Part shown: one piece after another, positions 1-8,317 of the stretch
Layout of the letters: each line of letters begins with the position of its first letter
Numbering within the stretch: position 1 is the first letter of the stretch
Source of the DNA: Streptomyces sp. SID10853
GTDB lineage: Bacteria; Actinomycetota; Actinomycetes; Streptomycetales; Streptomycetaceae
Assembly (NCBI RefSeq): GCF_010548145.1
Contig: NZ_JAAGLN010000056.1
Coordinates: 1 to 34,629, forward strand
Direction: 5' to 3'
DNA length: 34,629 nucleotides
Notes under the pieces: model-generated
Told to the model about the DNA's origin: nothing
What the model saw: the letters and a program-made list of their open reading frames with translations, nothing else
Database searches by the model: none
Program-made: the position numbers and the translations under genes

Positions 1-35
1 AGCGCAGCGCAGCGCGGCGCAGCGCGGCGCAGCGG
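1..35. repeat. Short GCGCA/GCGCG tandem repeat at window edge
   Basis: The first 35 bases are overlapping copies of a 5 to 10-base unit (agcgc, agcgcggcgc). The array may continue outside the window. From here to 190 I see no gene or convincing regulatory site. Confidence 0.5.
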
Positions 36-190
36 TTTGGCTGGTGGGTGCGGGACGGGCCCGGGCGGTCGGAGCCGGACCGCCCGGAGGGGGTGTGCGC
101 GCGAGTCCGGCCGGTCACGGGCAGCGCTGATGTTCACCGGCCCGCCGGCCGTTTACGGTTTTCCGCTGCGGGATACGAGCCGCACCACTG

Positions 191-598
191 TCACCCGGGC
201 AGGTTCAGCTGCCAGGAGACACCGAAGCGGTCGTTCACCCAGCCGAACTTGGCACTGAAGCCGTACGAGCCCAGCGGCATGAGCTCGGTGCCCTGCTCGG
301 CGAGGGCACCGTAGAGGCGGTCCAGCTCAGCCTCTGTGGCGCACTCGACGAACAGCGACACCGCCGGGGTGAACCCGAAGCCGTGCTTGACGTAACTGTC
401 AACGCACATGAACCGCTGTCCGGCGAGCGAGAACGTAGCGCGCTGGACCGTGCCCGCCTCGCCCGGGCCGTCGGCACCGTAGCGGGAGATGTCGACGATC
501 TCCGCGTCCTCGAACAACGACATGTAGAAGGTCAGCGCTTCCTCCGCCCTGCCCTCGAACATGAGAAAAGTGGTGATCTTCTGCGGGACCGATGCCAT
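191..598 (-). CDS. VOC/PhnB-like (glyoxalase-fold) protein
   Basis: A 135-residue protein of the PhnB-like VOC superfamily (3-demethylubiquinone-9 methyltransferase-like domain). It begins MASVPQKITTFLMFEGRAEE, followed by the usual LTFYxSLF segment, and ends FGWVNDRFGVSWQLNLPG, where the W-x-D-x-F-G-V-S-W-Q motif is the family signature. The length is normal for a single domain. The frame stays open upstream to 775, but homology starts only at the ATG at 598, so I use that start; the Shine-Dalgarno is weak (AAAGAG). Members form small dimeric barrels that bind metals or small molecules, and the substrate here is unknown. It stands alone, with 337 bases of repeat-bearing spacer upstream. Confidence 0.85.
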   Translation of the reverse strand: MASVPQKITTFLMFEGRAEEALTFYMSLFEDAEIVDISRYGADGPGEAGTVQRATFSLAGQRFMCVDSYVKHGFGFTPAVSLFVECATEAELDRLYGALAEQGTELMPLGSYGFSAKFGWVNDRFGVSWQLNLPG

Positions 599-649
599 GG
601 CGCTGCTCTTTCGGATGCTCGTGTCTATCGGATACTCGTGCCGGCCGCC

Positions 650-700
650 CGGATGCTCCGGCCCGGTGCTCCGGCCCGGTGCTCCGCCCGGGTGCTTCGG
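650..700. repeat. 13-bp tandem repeat in spacer
   Basis: About four imperfect copies of CGGTGCTCCGGCC: a variant at 650-663, copies at 664-676 and 677-689, and a degenerate one after that. They lie in the spacer 599-935, which also has G-runs near 835-870. I see no other feature in the spacer. Confidence 0.6.
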
Positions 701-935
701 GCCGGGTGCGGGCCAGCCCGGGGACGAGGCTAGGACCTGCGGCTGGCATCGGCTCCGTGGACACCACCAGGTCACGGCTTCCGGATCCGGCCGGCCCGGG
801 GCGCCTGCCCCCGGCCCCGAGGGCAGGCGGGGCAGGGGCGGGGGGGGCGGAGGGGCGGGGGCGTGTCACCGGTGGTGGTGCGCCCCGGGCCCCGGCGGCC
901 CGCCGGGGATCGCACAGGAGCAGGATGCCAAGGGG

Positions 936-1742
936 CTACCGGTGTGAGCTTTCCCTGCCCGGCGGGGGTGTTCCTGCGGGCCGTGTGCCGTGGATGTACT
1001 GATCGGCCCAGGCACTGATGATGTGGGCGGCGCGCTGCGCCTGGCCCCGGGCGGTCAGGAGATGGTCCGCCCCTTCGAGCGCGACGAAACTTCGCGGGTG
1101 CCGTGCCTCGCGGAAGATCTCCCCGGCGTTGTCGATACCGACCGTGGAGTCGGTGGGCGAGTGCAGGACGAGGAGCGGCAGGTTCAACTCGCCTATCCGG
1201 TCACGCAGATGAGCCTTGCTGACGTCTTCGACGAAGGCGCGCTTGAGGACCAGAGTCCGCCCGCCGACGAACCACTCGTGCGCCCCTTCGCTCAGGACAC
1301 GGTCCATGACCGCGTCGTACTGCCGCTCGACATGGCTGGGATCGATGGGCGCCCCGATGGTGGCGAGCGCCCGGACACCGGTGGCCTCGGCCGCCGCGGC
1401 GAGGACCGCGGCGCCTCCCCACGAGTGCCCCACCAGCAGGTCCACCGGAGTCCCCCGCTCCGCCATCAGCGCCACCGCACGGAGCGTGTCCTTGACCTTG
1501 ATGGTGAAGGAACCGTCCCCCCAGTCACCGTCGGAACCGCCGATCCCGAGGTTGTCGTAACGCAGCATCCCGATCCCTTCACGTGCCAGCTGCTTGCTGA
1601 CACGCGAGGCGGCCGGCGAGTCCTTGCCCAGGGTGAACCCGTGCACGAACAGCCCCCAGCCCCGGGTCCCGCCCTCGGGAAGGTCGATCACCCCGGCCAG
1701 TTCAGGACCGACGATGCTCCGGAATCTCACTTTTTCACTCAT
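936..1742 (-). CDS. Alpha/beta hydrolase
   Basis: A 268-residue serine hydrolase of the alpha/beta fold. Visible features are the oxyanion region HGFTLGKDS near residue 33, the nucleophile elbow GHSWGG (Ser near 105), an acid candidate in LHSPTDSTVG and the final histidine in EGADHLL. The elbow and overall size resemble esterases of the OsmC-associated or dienelactone-hydrolase-like groups, but no OsmC domain is fused here. The ATG at 1742 has a good ribosome site (AGGTGAG, 8 bases upstream); the upstream 12-codon extension has none. Substrate unknown. It is separated by about 170 bases from the next gene on the same strand. Confidence 0.88.
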   Translation of the reverse strand: MSEKVRFRSIVGPELAGVIDLPEGGTRGWGLFVHGFTLGKDSPAASRVSKQLAREGIGMLRYDNLGIGGSDGDWGDGSFTIKVKDTLRAVALMAERGTPVDLLVGHSWGGAAVLAAAAEATGVRALATIGAPIDPSHVERQYDAVMDRVLSEGAHEWFVGGRTLVLKRAFVEDVSKAHLRDRIGELNLPLLVLHSPTDSTVGIDNAGEIFREARHPRSFVALEGADHLLTARGQAQRAAHIISAWADQYIHGTRPAGTPPPGRESSHR

Positions 1743-1865
1743 GTTGTGCTCACCTAGGCGTGACTGTTCGCAGGACAAAAAAGAAGGGGGCCGAGAGCGC
1801 TGCTACCGGGCCCGCGCCCCACCCGCTCCACGCAGCAGGAGAGCGGTCAACGCGTGAGCCCGGTG

Positions 1866-1912
1866 CCGGCCGCAGCCGGCCGCAGCCGGTCGCTTGCCGG
1901 TCGCTTGCCGGC
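1866..1912. repeat. Two adjacent short direct repeats
   Basis: GGCCGCAGCC is repeated twice, followed directly by GGTCGCTTGCC repeated twice, just beyond the stop codon of the glutamate-synthase-like gene. This looks like local slippage duplication. It contains no obvious hairpin terminator. Confidence 0.5.
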
Positions 1913-1915
1913 GGG

Positions 1916-3460
1916 TCAGACGACCGGTTCCTGCCCGGAGGCCGGTTCCGTGGCGAGCAGCGCGGTGATCTCCTCGGTGAGGCGCGGGCCGAGCTCGCCC
2001 CAGCCCTTCTTGTAGCCGTAGACGCTCAGCAGGGTACGGGCGTCGTAGTCACCGTTCATGATCTCGATGTCCGAGGCCGTGATCAGCGCCGGGTGGGCGA
2101 CACCGACGGCCGCCGAGATCTTCATCAGCTCCCTGCGCAGGGTCCGCAGGTAGACAGCGGCCCGGGTGGACTTGGAGGCCGGATCGATACCGCGGGCCAG
2201 CCGGGGGTTCTGGGTGGCGATACCGGTGGGGCACTTGTCGGTGTGGCACTTCTGCGACTGGATACAGCCGATCGAGAGCATCGCCTCACGCGCCACGTTG
2301 ATCATGTCGGCGCCCAGGGCGAAGGCAACCGCGGCGTTCTCGGGCAGACCGAGCTTGCCGGACGCGATGAAGGTCAGGTCATCGGTCAGCCCCAGCTCGG
2401 CGAAAGTGCCGTAGACCCGGGAGAAACCCATCCGAAACGGCAGCGACACCGAGTCGGTGAAAGTCAGCGGCGCCGCACCGGTACCGCCCTCACCGCCGTC
2501 GATGGTCACGAAGTCGACACCACGGTCCCCCCGCGCCATCAGCGTGGCCAGCTCCTGCCAGAACCCCATCTCACCCACCGCGCTCTTGACCCCGACCGGC
2601 AGACCGGTCTCCGCGGCGATCAGCTCGACGAAGTCGAGCATCGAGTCGACGTCACTGAACGCGGTGTGCCGCGACGGAGAAGCACAGTCCTCGCCCAGCG
2701 GGATACCACGGATCTCAGCGATCTCCGGGGTCACCTTCGCACCCGGCAGCATCCCGCCCAGCCCCGGCTTGGCCCCCTGCGAGAGCTTGATCTCTATCGC
2801 CTTGACCGGAGCACCGGCGACGACATCCCTGAGCTTGTCGATACTGAAAGTGCCGTCCTCGTTACGGCAGCCGAAGTACGCCGTACCGATCTGCAGGACG
2901 AGATCACCACCGTTGCGGTGGTACGGCGAGAGGCCGCCCTCCCCGGTGTTGTGCAGCGTGCCCGCCAGCGCCGCCCCCTTGTTGAGCGCGGTGACCGCCG
3001 CACCGGAGAGCGACCCGAAACTCATCGCGGAAATATTGACCACGCTCGCCGGCCGGAACGCATGGACACGCCCGCGCGGCCCGCCCAGCACCTTCGCCGA
3101 GGGCAACACGGCCTGCGGGTCGTGCACATCAGGCAGCTCACCGGCGAACGTGCGCTGCTTGAGATAAGCGTGCCCCTGCATGTGCTCGACGTCATTGTCG
3201 GTCCCGAACCCGAAGTAGTTGTTCTCCTCCTTCGCCGACGCATAGATCCAGGTGCGCTGATCACGGCTGAACGGCCGCTCCTCGTCGTTGGACGTCACGA
3301 TGTACTGCCGCAACTCCGGCCCGATCGTCTCCAGCAGGTAACGGGCATGCCCGATCACCGGGAAATTCCGCAACAACGCGTGCTTCTTCTGAACGAGGTC
3401 GCGGGCCGCCACCACCGCTACTGCTGCTGCCGTGGCCGCTGCGATACTCCGGGCGCGCAT
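1916..3460 (-). CDS. Membrane-anchored FMN/Fe-S glutamate-synthase-like oxidoreductase
   Basis: A 514-residue protein matching the central FMN-binding domain of the large glutamate synthase subunit. Residues about 4-20 form an Ala/Val-rich hydrophobic N-terminal anchor. SMSFGSLSG is near 146-154, EIKLSQGAKPGLGG near 223-236, and DGGEGGTGAAP near 321-331. Three cysteines at 399, 405 and 410 (C-x5-C-x4-C) match the 3Fe-4S site of GltB. The glutaminase (class II amidotransferase) domain and the GltB C-terminal beta-helix are absent, as in the stand-alone family called FMN-binding glutamate synthase family protein, whose substrate is not established. The ATG at 3460 has a strong GAGGAGAGG site. 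The ORF extends 28 codons further upstream without homology. Confidence 0.92.
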   Translation of the reverse strand: MRARSIAAATAAAVAVVAARDLVQKKHALLRNFPVIGHARYLLETIGPELRQYIVTSNDEERPFSRDQRTWIYASAKEENNYFGFGTDNDVEHMQGHAYLKQRTFAGELPDVHDPQAVLPSAKVLGGPRGRVHAFRPASVVNISAMSFGSLSGAAVTALNKGAALAGTLHNTGEGGLSPYHRNGGDLVLQIGTAYFGCRNEDGTFSIDKLRDVVAGAPVKAIEIKLSQGAKPGLGGMLPGAKVTPEIAEIRGIPLGEDCASPSRHTAFSDVDSMLDFVELIAAETGLPVGVKSAVGEMGFWQELATLMARGDRGVDFVTIDGGEGGTGAAPLTFTDSVSLPFRMGFSRVYGTFAELGLTDDLTFIASGKLGLPENAAVAFALGADMINVAREAMLSIGCIQSQKCHTDKCPTGIATQNPRLARGIDPASKSTRAAVYLRTLRRELMKISAAVGVAHPALITASDIEIMNGDYDARTLLSVYGYKKGWGELGPRLTEEITALLATEPASGQEPVV

Positions 3461-3796
3461 GAACGTTCCTCTCCTCGGTGCTCGGCTCCATCCCCCTACG
3501 GTGGACGCCGTCGTGTCGGGCCGTGGGACGGCGGGCACGACCAAGCAGGCATCAGCGCCCCACCGAAGACACAGAATTCAAATATTAGGAGCCCACACGA
3601 AAACCCATGTGACCAGGGTCGCCAGACAGAACGAACCCCCCGCCCCCCAGCGGCACATGAGCCGGCAATGAGCGGCCCGACAGCAGGCGACCCACACCCC
3701 CACACCCGCCGGAGAGCTGCCCCACGGCGACAGAACACCCAACCCCATGATGATCATCAAGACCGTTCACGCACGGCCCGGACCACCAGCCACCAC

Positions 3797-3862
3797 CCCC
3801 TTGAGGACCAGCGACCCAGACAACCAGCCCCCCTTGAGAATCAGCGACCCGGACGAACAGCC
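3797..3862. repeat. 33-bp tandem repeat, two copies
   Basis: Two adjacent 33-base copies, 3797-3829 and 3830-3862, both start CCCCTTGAG and share CAGCGACCC, with a few substitutions. They lie in the gene-free stretch 3461-4102. An AT-richer patch (AATATT, 3581-3586) could hold a minus-strand -10 for the FMN gene, but no matching -35 is visible. Confidence 0.7.
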
Positions 3863-3943
3863 GCCCAGCCCCTGAGGCAACGGCCCGGAAACCGCCCGGC
3901 CCCGACACCGGACAGGACCCGAACCAGGCCCACAAGAGCACAG

Positions 3944-4095
3944 GGGCAAGGGGCGGGCGGCAAGGGGCGGGGAGCCGGGGGGGCGGGGGCGGGGAGCCGG
4001 GGGGGGAAGGGCCGGGGCAGGGAGCCGGGGGCAAGGGGCGGAGGCAGAGAGCCGGAGGGGGCGGGGGCAGAGAGCCGGGGGTCGGGCGGGGGGCG
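3944..4095 (+). repeat. G-rich low-complexity repeat (GGGAGCCGGGGG units)
   Basis: About five degenerate copies of GGGAGCCGGGGG, separated by GGGGCGGGGGC or CAAGGGGCGG. Runs of four or more G on the plus strand could form G-quadruplexes. It lies immediately downstream of the TetR stop codon. No protein is called here: all frames give Gly/Arg/Pro-rich low-complexity sequence. Confidence 0.7.
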
Positions 4096-4102
4096 GGCGT
4101 TG

Positions 4103-4783
4103 CTAGGCCGTTTCGGGGGTGCGTGCCGTTGCGCCGTCGCCGGCGACCAAGCGGACAAGGGTGTCGACGAGTTCATCGCAAGAGGCGCGCAGCCCGCCTG
4201 CGCCGAGGTGGCCGCTGAGCTCCATATCCGCGATGCCGTGCGCGCCGGCGAGCAGCAGAGCACCGTAATGCGGTGCGTTCCGCTCCCCCACAAGGCCGGT
4301 GACGACAGCCAGGAACTCGTCCTGGAAACGTCCGGCCGCGCGGATACGGTCCGCGGCCGGACCCCCCGCCGTACCGGGCACCGGGGCACAGAGCCGGCCC
4401 CGGACACGATCACCCCCCTCACCCAGTTCCTCAGGACGGTGCCCAGGACGCCTGAAGAGCATCTGATACAGGTGCGGCTGGTCCCGGCCGACACCGATGA
4501 GAGCACGCAGAGCACCACGCAGCCTGTCGCAGGCCGACAGGCCCGGATCGATCCGCAGCGCGTGGACCCGGTCAGCGATACGTTCCCAGCCCTCGGTCAC
4601 GACAGCCGTCAGCAGACTGTCCTTGCCCGTGAAATGCCGGTACGGCGCCCCCCTGCTCACACCCGCCCGCGCACCCACCTCCCGCAGAGTGACCGCTTCA
4701 AGACCACCGAGATCAAGGAGCACGGCGGCCGCGTCGAGCAGAGCACGGCGGGTGACAGCGGCAGACTCAGCTCGGGTGACCAT
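4103..4783 (-). CDS. TetR/AcrR family transcriptional regulator
   Basis: A 226-residue TetR-type regulator. The N-terminal helix-turn-helix is clear: ALLDAAAVLLDLGG, then VTLREVGARAGVSRGAPYRHF with the Y-R-H-F hallmark and GKDSLLTAV. The C-terminal ligand domain contains HYGALLLAGAHGIADMEL, typical of the TetR C-terminal domain found near WHG/TetR_C_13-like members. I favour the ATG at 4783, which has GGTGGG just upstream; an ATG at 4795 would add four residues. It is divergent from the SDR gene at 4835 across about 50 bases that carry two matching operator candidates, so it probably represses that SDR and itself. Confidence 0.88.
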   Translation of the reverse strand: MVTRAESAAVTRRALLDAAAVLLDLGGLEAVTLREVGARAGVSRGAPYRHFTGKDSLLTAVVTEGWERIADRVHALRIDPGLSACDRLRGALRALIGVGRDQPHLYQMLFRRPGHRPEELGEGGDRVRGRLCAPVPGTAGGPAADRIRAAGRFQDEFLAVVTGLVGERNAPHYGALLLAGAHGIADMELSGHLGAGGLRASCDELVDTLVRLVAGDGATARTPETA

Positions 4784-4799
4784 GACACCCACCATACGG

Positions 4800-4827
4800 T
4801 TGACGACGTCACCCGAACTGATAGCGT
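4800..4827 (+). promoter_or_regulatory. Probable promoter of the SDR at 4835 (leaderless)
   Basis: TTGACG at 4800-4805 and TAGCGT at 4822-4827 are separated by 16 bases, a reasonable Streptomyces vegetative promoter. Transcription would start near 4834-4835, at the ATG itself. No Shine-Dalgarno precedes that ATG, which fits leaderless translation. This is inference from spacing only. Confidence 0.5.
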
Positions 4828-4846
4828 CACCGAGATGACAACGTCA
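4801..4846. promoter_or_regulatory. Two TetR operator candidates, TGACRACGTCA
   Basis: TGACGACGTCA (4801-4811) is a perfect palindrome around a central A. TGACAACGTCA (4836-4846) matches it at 10 of 11 positions and sits in the longer inverted repeat GATGAC-aac-GTCATC (4834-4848). They are 35 bp apart. The first overlaps the -35 and the second overlaps the start codon of the SDR. The layout suits repression by the divergent TetR protein. Confidence 0.6.
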
Positions 4847-5707
4847 TCCGAACTCGGGAAACTGATCGTCGTCACCGGAGCCTCCACGGGCATGGGCGCC
4901 GCGACCGCCCGCGAACTGGCCCGCCGGGGATTCCACGTCCTGGCCGGGGTCCGGCGGGAACACGACGCCGGCACCATTCGCTCAGCCCGCATCGAACCGG
5001 TGATCCTCGACATCACCCGGCCCGAGCACGTAGAAGCACTCACCACACGGGTCACCGACGACCCACGCGCACTGCACGCGCTCATCAACAACGCCGGCAT
5101 CCAGGTGAACGCCCCGGTCGAAGTCCTGCCACTGGATCAGTGGCGGCAGGCATTCGAAGTCAACCTGTTCGGCCATATCGCCGTCACCCAAGCACTTCTG
5201 CCCGCCCTGCTGCACAGCAAAGGGCGCGTGATCAACATCAGCTCGATCGGCGGCAGGATCGCCATGGCCACATACGGCGCATACGCCGGCGCGAAGTTCG
5301 CCCTGGAAGCAGTCAGCGACTCACTCCGCCGGGAAATCGCACCACTAGGAGTACAGGTCATCGTCATCGAGCCCGGCGGCATCCGCACACAGATGGCCTC
5401 CCGCGGAATCACAACAGCCAACCGCCTCGCCGCCCGCATGACACCAGAACAGGACACGCGCTACAGCACCCTCATCCAGGCAAACAACAAACTGATGGCC
5501 TCAGGCACCGCATCAGGCCTGACCCCGGACGCCGCCGCCCAGATCATCACAAAGGCCGCAACAGCCCGCCGCCCCCACACCCGCTACACCGCCGGCCGGG
5601 ACGCCACCCTCGCCACCCGCCTGGCCCGACTACTCCCCGACCGCGCACTCGACAACATCCTCGCCGCCAACCTACGCCGCCACCAACCACAGAAACCCAC
5701 CCCCTGA
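4835..5707 (+). CDS. SDR family oxidoreductase
   Basis: A 290-residue classical short-chain dehydrogenase. It has the cofactor motif TGASTGMG near residues 14-21, NNAG near 89-92, INISS with the catalytic Ser, and Tyr150/Lys154 in YAGAK. The sequence RIAMATYGAYAGAKFALEAV and the downstream PGGIRTQMA resemble the retinol-dehydrogenase/oxidoreductase subgroup that uses NADP(H). The frame is open for more than 3 kb upstream, but this extension is antisense to other genes, so the start is the ATG at 4835, where SDR homology begins. Neighbouring TetR sites suggest ligand-induced expression. Substrate unknown. Confidence 0.9.
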   Translation: MTTSSELGKLIVVTGASTGMGAATARELARRGFHVLAGVRREHDAGTIRSARIEPVILDITRPEHVEALTTRVTDDPRALHALINNAGIQVNAPVEVLPLDQWRQAFEVNLFGHIAVTQALLPALLHSKGRVINISSIGGRIAMATYGAYAGAKFALEAVSDSLRREIAPLGVQVIVIEPGGIRTQMASRGITTANRLAARMTPEQDTRYSTLIQANNKLMASGTASGLTPDAAAQIITKAATARRPHTRYTAGRDATLATRLARLLPDRALDNILAANLRRHQPQKPTP

Positions 5708-5814
5708 CCCCCACCCACCAGCCCACCAGACACCCCCAAAAACCACCCGGCGGACCACACCACAGACACAGAACACAGCACACCCACCCACGACACTGCC
5801 GTCAACCCCCCCCC

Positions 5815-5905
5815 CACCAGCCCGGAAGCCCCCCACCCTGCCCCGGCCCACCAGCCCGGAAGCCCCCCACCCTGCCCCGGCCCACCAGCCCGGGGGCCTC
5901 ACACC
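5815..5905. repeat. 34-bp tandem repeat, two full copies and one partial
   Basis: Copies begin CACCAGCCCGGAAGCCCCCC at 5815 and 5849. A degenerate third begins at 5883. The units are adjacent with no spacers, so this is a minisatellite and not a CRISPR array. Confidence 0.75.
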
Positions 5906-6466
5906 CTGCCCCAACCCCCCACCCTGCAACCGGGCGCACGGCATCCAAAAGACCAGCAAAAGAGCCGAGACGGAAGGAGCGAAACGAACACACCACACCC
6001 CACCCACCAGCACCGAACAAACACCACAACCGCCCCGCAACCCGAACCGCCCGACACCCCCAGCCGCGACACGGACACACCACCCCAGAAAAAGAACCGC
6101 CCCCACCCCCGACGGCCAGAAACGCGGCAGCGAAGCCCCGGACACCCCACACCCCGCCGGGCCACACAGAACGAACCCGCACACCACCCCACACCCACCC
6201 CCACCCACCCCCCGCCCCGCAGCGCCACGCAGGACAAACCCGCACACCACCCCCACCCCCACCCCACCCGCTGCCCTGGACGGAACAACACCGCAAGGAC
6301 GGGCTACTGCCGTGCACAAGCCGTGACACGGAGTAGGAAACAGAGCCCCCGGAGCCGGCGAAATGTGAGCCCGCACATAGGACCCCCGTCACACAGGACA
6401 CCCCCTAGTAGACCCACACCCCACCCCCACCCCACCAGCACAGGCCCCACAACACCCCTGTCCGAT

Positions 6467-6498
6467 TTGTCACTATCTGGGGTCGTAGGTCACATAAT
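6467..6498 (+). promoter_or_regulatory. Possible promoter upstream of the transglycosylase gene
   Basis: TTGTCA (6467-6472) and CATAAT (6493-6498) stand out in a sequence otherwise poor in T. Their spacing is 20 bases, longer than optimal; TCACTA at 6470 would give 17. If real, the 5' leader would be about 180 bases long, with several GC-rich self-complementary segments between 6505 and 6580. Confidence 0.3.
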
Positions 6499-6684
6499 TG
6501 CCACCGACCGGGACCCTCTCGCAAGGTGATGGACATACCGGGAAGCCGCACGCCGGACCGGGCAGCACACACCGCCCGCCACCCACACACCGGCCCCACG
6601 ACACACACCACGGCCACCGAGCCGCACCCGTGTCACCACCCCCCAGCCGGCCTCCCCACCACACCCCACCGGAGAGGTACACCC

Positions 6685-7320
6685 ATGACCACCACCCCCC
6701 GCAACACCCCCAGCCTCCGCAAGACCGCCATCGCCGGCATCGCCACCGCCGGCGCCGCCGCCTGCGCCCTCACCCTCGCCCCCCACGCCCACGCCGCCGA
6801 ACCCACCCCCGCCACCACCGTCTCCGCCGCCGCCATCACCACCGCAGCCATCACCAAACAGGCCCACCACACCGAAAAAACCGCCACACACCACACCACG
6901 AAGACCACGAAGACCACCGCGAAGAACACCACCGCGAAGAAGACCACCAGCACCAAGCACACCGACCCGGTCACCGCGATCGTCAAAAGCACCAAATACA
7001 GCAACAACCTCGACGGCTGGATCCGCGAAGCACTCGCCATCATGAAGACCAAACACATCCCCGGCAGCTACAACGGCCTCCACCGCAACATCATGCGCGA
7101 ATCCAGCGGCAACCCCCACGCCCAGAACAACTGGGACGTCAACGCCAAAAACGGAATCCCCTCCAAGGGACTCCTCCAAGTCATCCAGCCCACCTTCGAC
7201 ACCTACCACGTCAAGGGCACCAAAAACAGCCTCACCGACCCCGTCGCCAACATCGTCGCCGCAGCCAACTACGCCGCCGACAAATACGGCACCATGGACA
7301 ACGTCAACTCCGCCTACTAA
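6685..7320 (+). CDS. Secreted SLT-type lytic transglycosylase
   Basis: A 211-residue exported peptidoglycan-cleaving enzyme. A Sec signal peptide covers about residues 1-38 (basic RKTAIAG, Ala-rich core, cleavage near AHAAE). Residues about 60-95 are a Lys/Thr/His-rich linker. The C-terminal SLT domain has MRESSGNP, with the catalytic Glu, then KGLLQVIQPTFDTY and a final NYAADKYG segment. This compact layout is common in Streptomyces, where such enzymes act in wall remodelling or spore germination. The ATG at 6685 follows GGAGAGG by 7 bases; the longer ORF from 6526 would bury the signal peptide. The gene stands alone with a long leader, so control at the RNA level is possible, but I could not match a known riboswitch. 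Confidence 0.9.
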   Translation: MTTTPRNTPSLRKTAIAGIATAGAAACALTLAPHAHAAEPTPATTVSAAAITTAAITKQAHHTEKTATHHTTKTTKTTAKNTTAKKTTSTKHTDPVTAIVKSTKYSNNLDGWIREALAIMKTKHIPGSYNGLHRNIMRESSGNPHAQNNWDVNAKNGIPSKGLLQVIQPTFDTYHVKGTKNSLTDPVANIVAAANYAADKYGTMDNVNSAY

Positions 7321-7783
7321 CCACACCAACCGACCCCCAACACAAACCCCCGGCCGCCATAAAAACCACCGCGACGAACCGTCATACGACACAGCCCCGA
7401 CCACACACACCACCCCAGAGACACACACCGGCAGCCCGACACCCGAACCGCAAACAGAATGAACAACGAAAACAGCACGCCCCGCCCAGCTCCGCACACC
7501 AGAAACCCCCGAGACAGCGCACCCCCGTTACCTTTTTCGTGGCTCCGCAATGGGGCCTCCGGCTTCGGGTCCGGCATGACTCCCCCCCCTGTTGTTCATG
7601 ATCCGGGGGCTGGTGTCACCGGGTCCGGAGGTATCGACGGACCGCCGATGAGGGGCTTGAGCACCGGCTCCACCCGAGCTTGAGCACCGGCTTCACCCGA
7701 GCCGGAAGAGCTCTCCGTAACGTGGATGTGGCAGCTCGGCGCCCTGGCAAGGCCAGACAGAAGCGTGATGGAGGGGCCTGCAC
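7321..7783. other. Gene-free spacer with probable IS110 left-end remnant
   Basis: The sequence is CA-rich up to about 7530, then changes in style to ordinary GC-rich DNA around 7540. This may mark the left boundary of the IS110 fragment at 7784. It includes the 23-bp repeat listed separately. No ORF here shows homology I recognise. Confidence 0.4.
7656..7701. repeat. 23-bp direct repeat upstream of the IS110 fragment
   Basis: CTTGAGCACCGGCTCCACCC at 7656 is repeated at 7679 with one change (total unit 23 bases, tandem). It lies 80 to 130 bases before the transposase start, where IS110 elements carry their non-coding left end. Confidence 0.7.
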
Positions 7784-7972
7784 GTGATCGACACCGGCGG
7801 CATCGACGTCTTCCTCGGTCTGGACATCGGCAAGGACGAACACCACGCCACCGCCAACGAACCCGGCAAAGGCATCACCAACACCACCACCAGCAACCAC
7901 GCACCCGACCTCCCCGCCCAAAAAGGCACCCAGGCCGAACTCGCAACGCTCCCCCACTACACCAATGTCTGA
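7784..7972 (+). pseudogene. IS110-family transposase, N-terminal fragment
   Basis: A GTG start opens a 62-residue ORF reading MIDTGGIDVFLGLDIGKDEH and then HATAN, which matches the N-terminus of actinomycete IS110 transposases (IDVFLGLDVGKxxHHATA), including the first Asp of the DEDD catalytic site. After about 30 residues the match is lost, the frame ends, and a full-length enzyme (about 400 residues) is not present. It is therefore a decayed or deleted insertion sequence. GGAGGGG about 8 bases upstream of the GTG is the ribosome site. Nothing downstream to 8350 resembles the missing catalytic Ser-rich C-terminal domain. Confidence 0.8.
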
Positions 7973-8317
7973 CCGGACTGCACGGCGGCCAAGCTCATCG
8001 AGACACGTCGGCACACGGTGAAGACCTGGACCGTTCAGGCGTCCTTGGTCTCAATCATGTCGGCCATGAGTCCGGCCGGTCGGCCTATCCAGCAGCTCCC
8101 GGACATCGACATCGACCTTGCCAGTGGTGACGACCATGGCCCCGACCTGGTCGCGCGACTCCCGTCCAAGATCGACAGAGGCATCCGCACGCCGCCCTCC
8201 CACGGAACCTCGACGGCCGTGGCGTTCAGGAACGTCTCACCCGCAGGCGAATCCTCCATCTCACGCGCCCGGTCCAAGAGCGCACCCAGCAGTCGTCCGC
8301 CGAACCGACCCTCTTCT
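7973..8317. other. Unassigned sequence after the IS110 fragment
   Basis: Open frames exist on both strands (for example 8018-8368 plus and 8035-8277 minus), but none shows a family I recognise, a good ribosome site or a convincing codon pattern. It may be remnant mobile-element DNA. Confidence 0.35.

Larger units (their letters stand above)
5708..6684. other. Long CA-rich spacer, no gene
   Basis: Almost 1 kb with extreme strand asymmetry: C and A dominate the plus strand (only one T in 5701-5760), and the minus-strand ORFs are low-complexity Gly/Val/Trp sequence. I see no gene. It contains a 34-bp repeat and, near its end, a possible promoter for the transglycosylase. Confidence 0.6.

Noticed and set aside
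1760..4834. Very long plus-strand frame upstream of the SDR at 4835
   Set aside because: It runs antisense to the FMN oxidoreductase and TetR genes and has no homology; GC-rich DNA keeps such frames open.
5815..5905. 34-bp repeats as a CRISPR array
   Set aside because: Units are directly adjacent without unique spacers, and there are no cas genes.
5547..6401. Several Gly/Val/Trp/Cys-rich minus-strand ORFs
   Set aside because: Low-complexity translation of CA-rich DNA; tandem repeats run through them and no start is supported.
6500..6684. Cobalamin or c-di-AMP (ydaO) riboswitch before the transglycosylase
   Set aside because: GGGAAGCCG and GGACCGGGCAGC give partial resemblance, but the invariant B12-box and the ydaO GACAGCTAAC core are absent.
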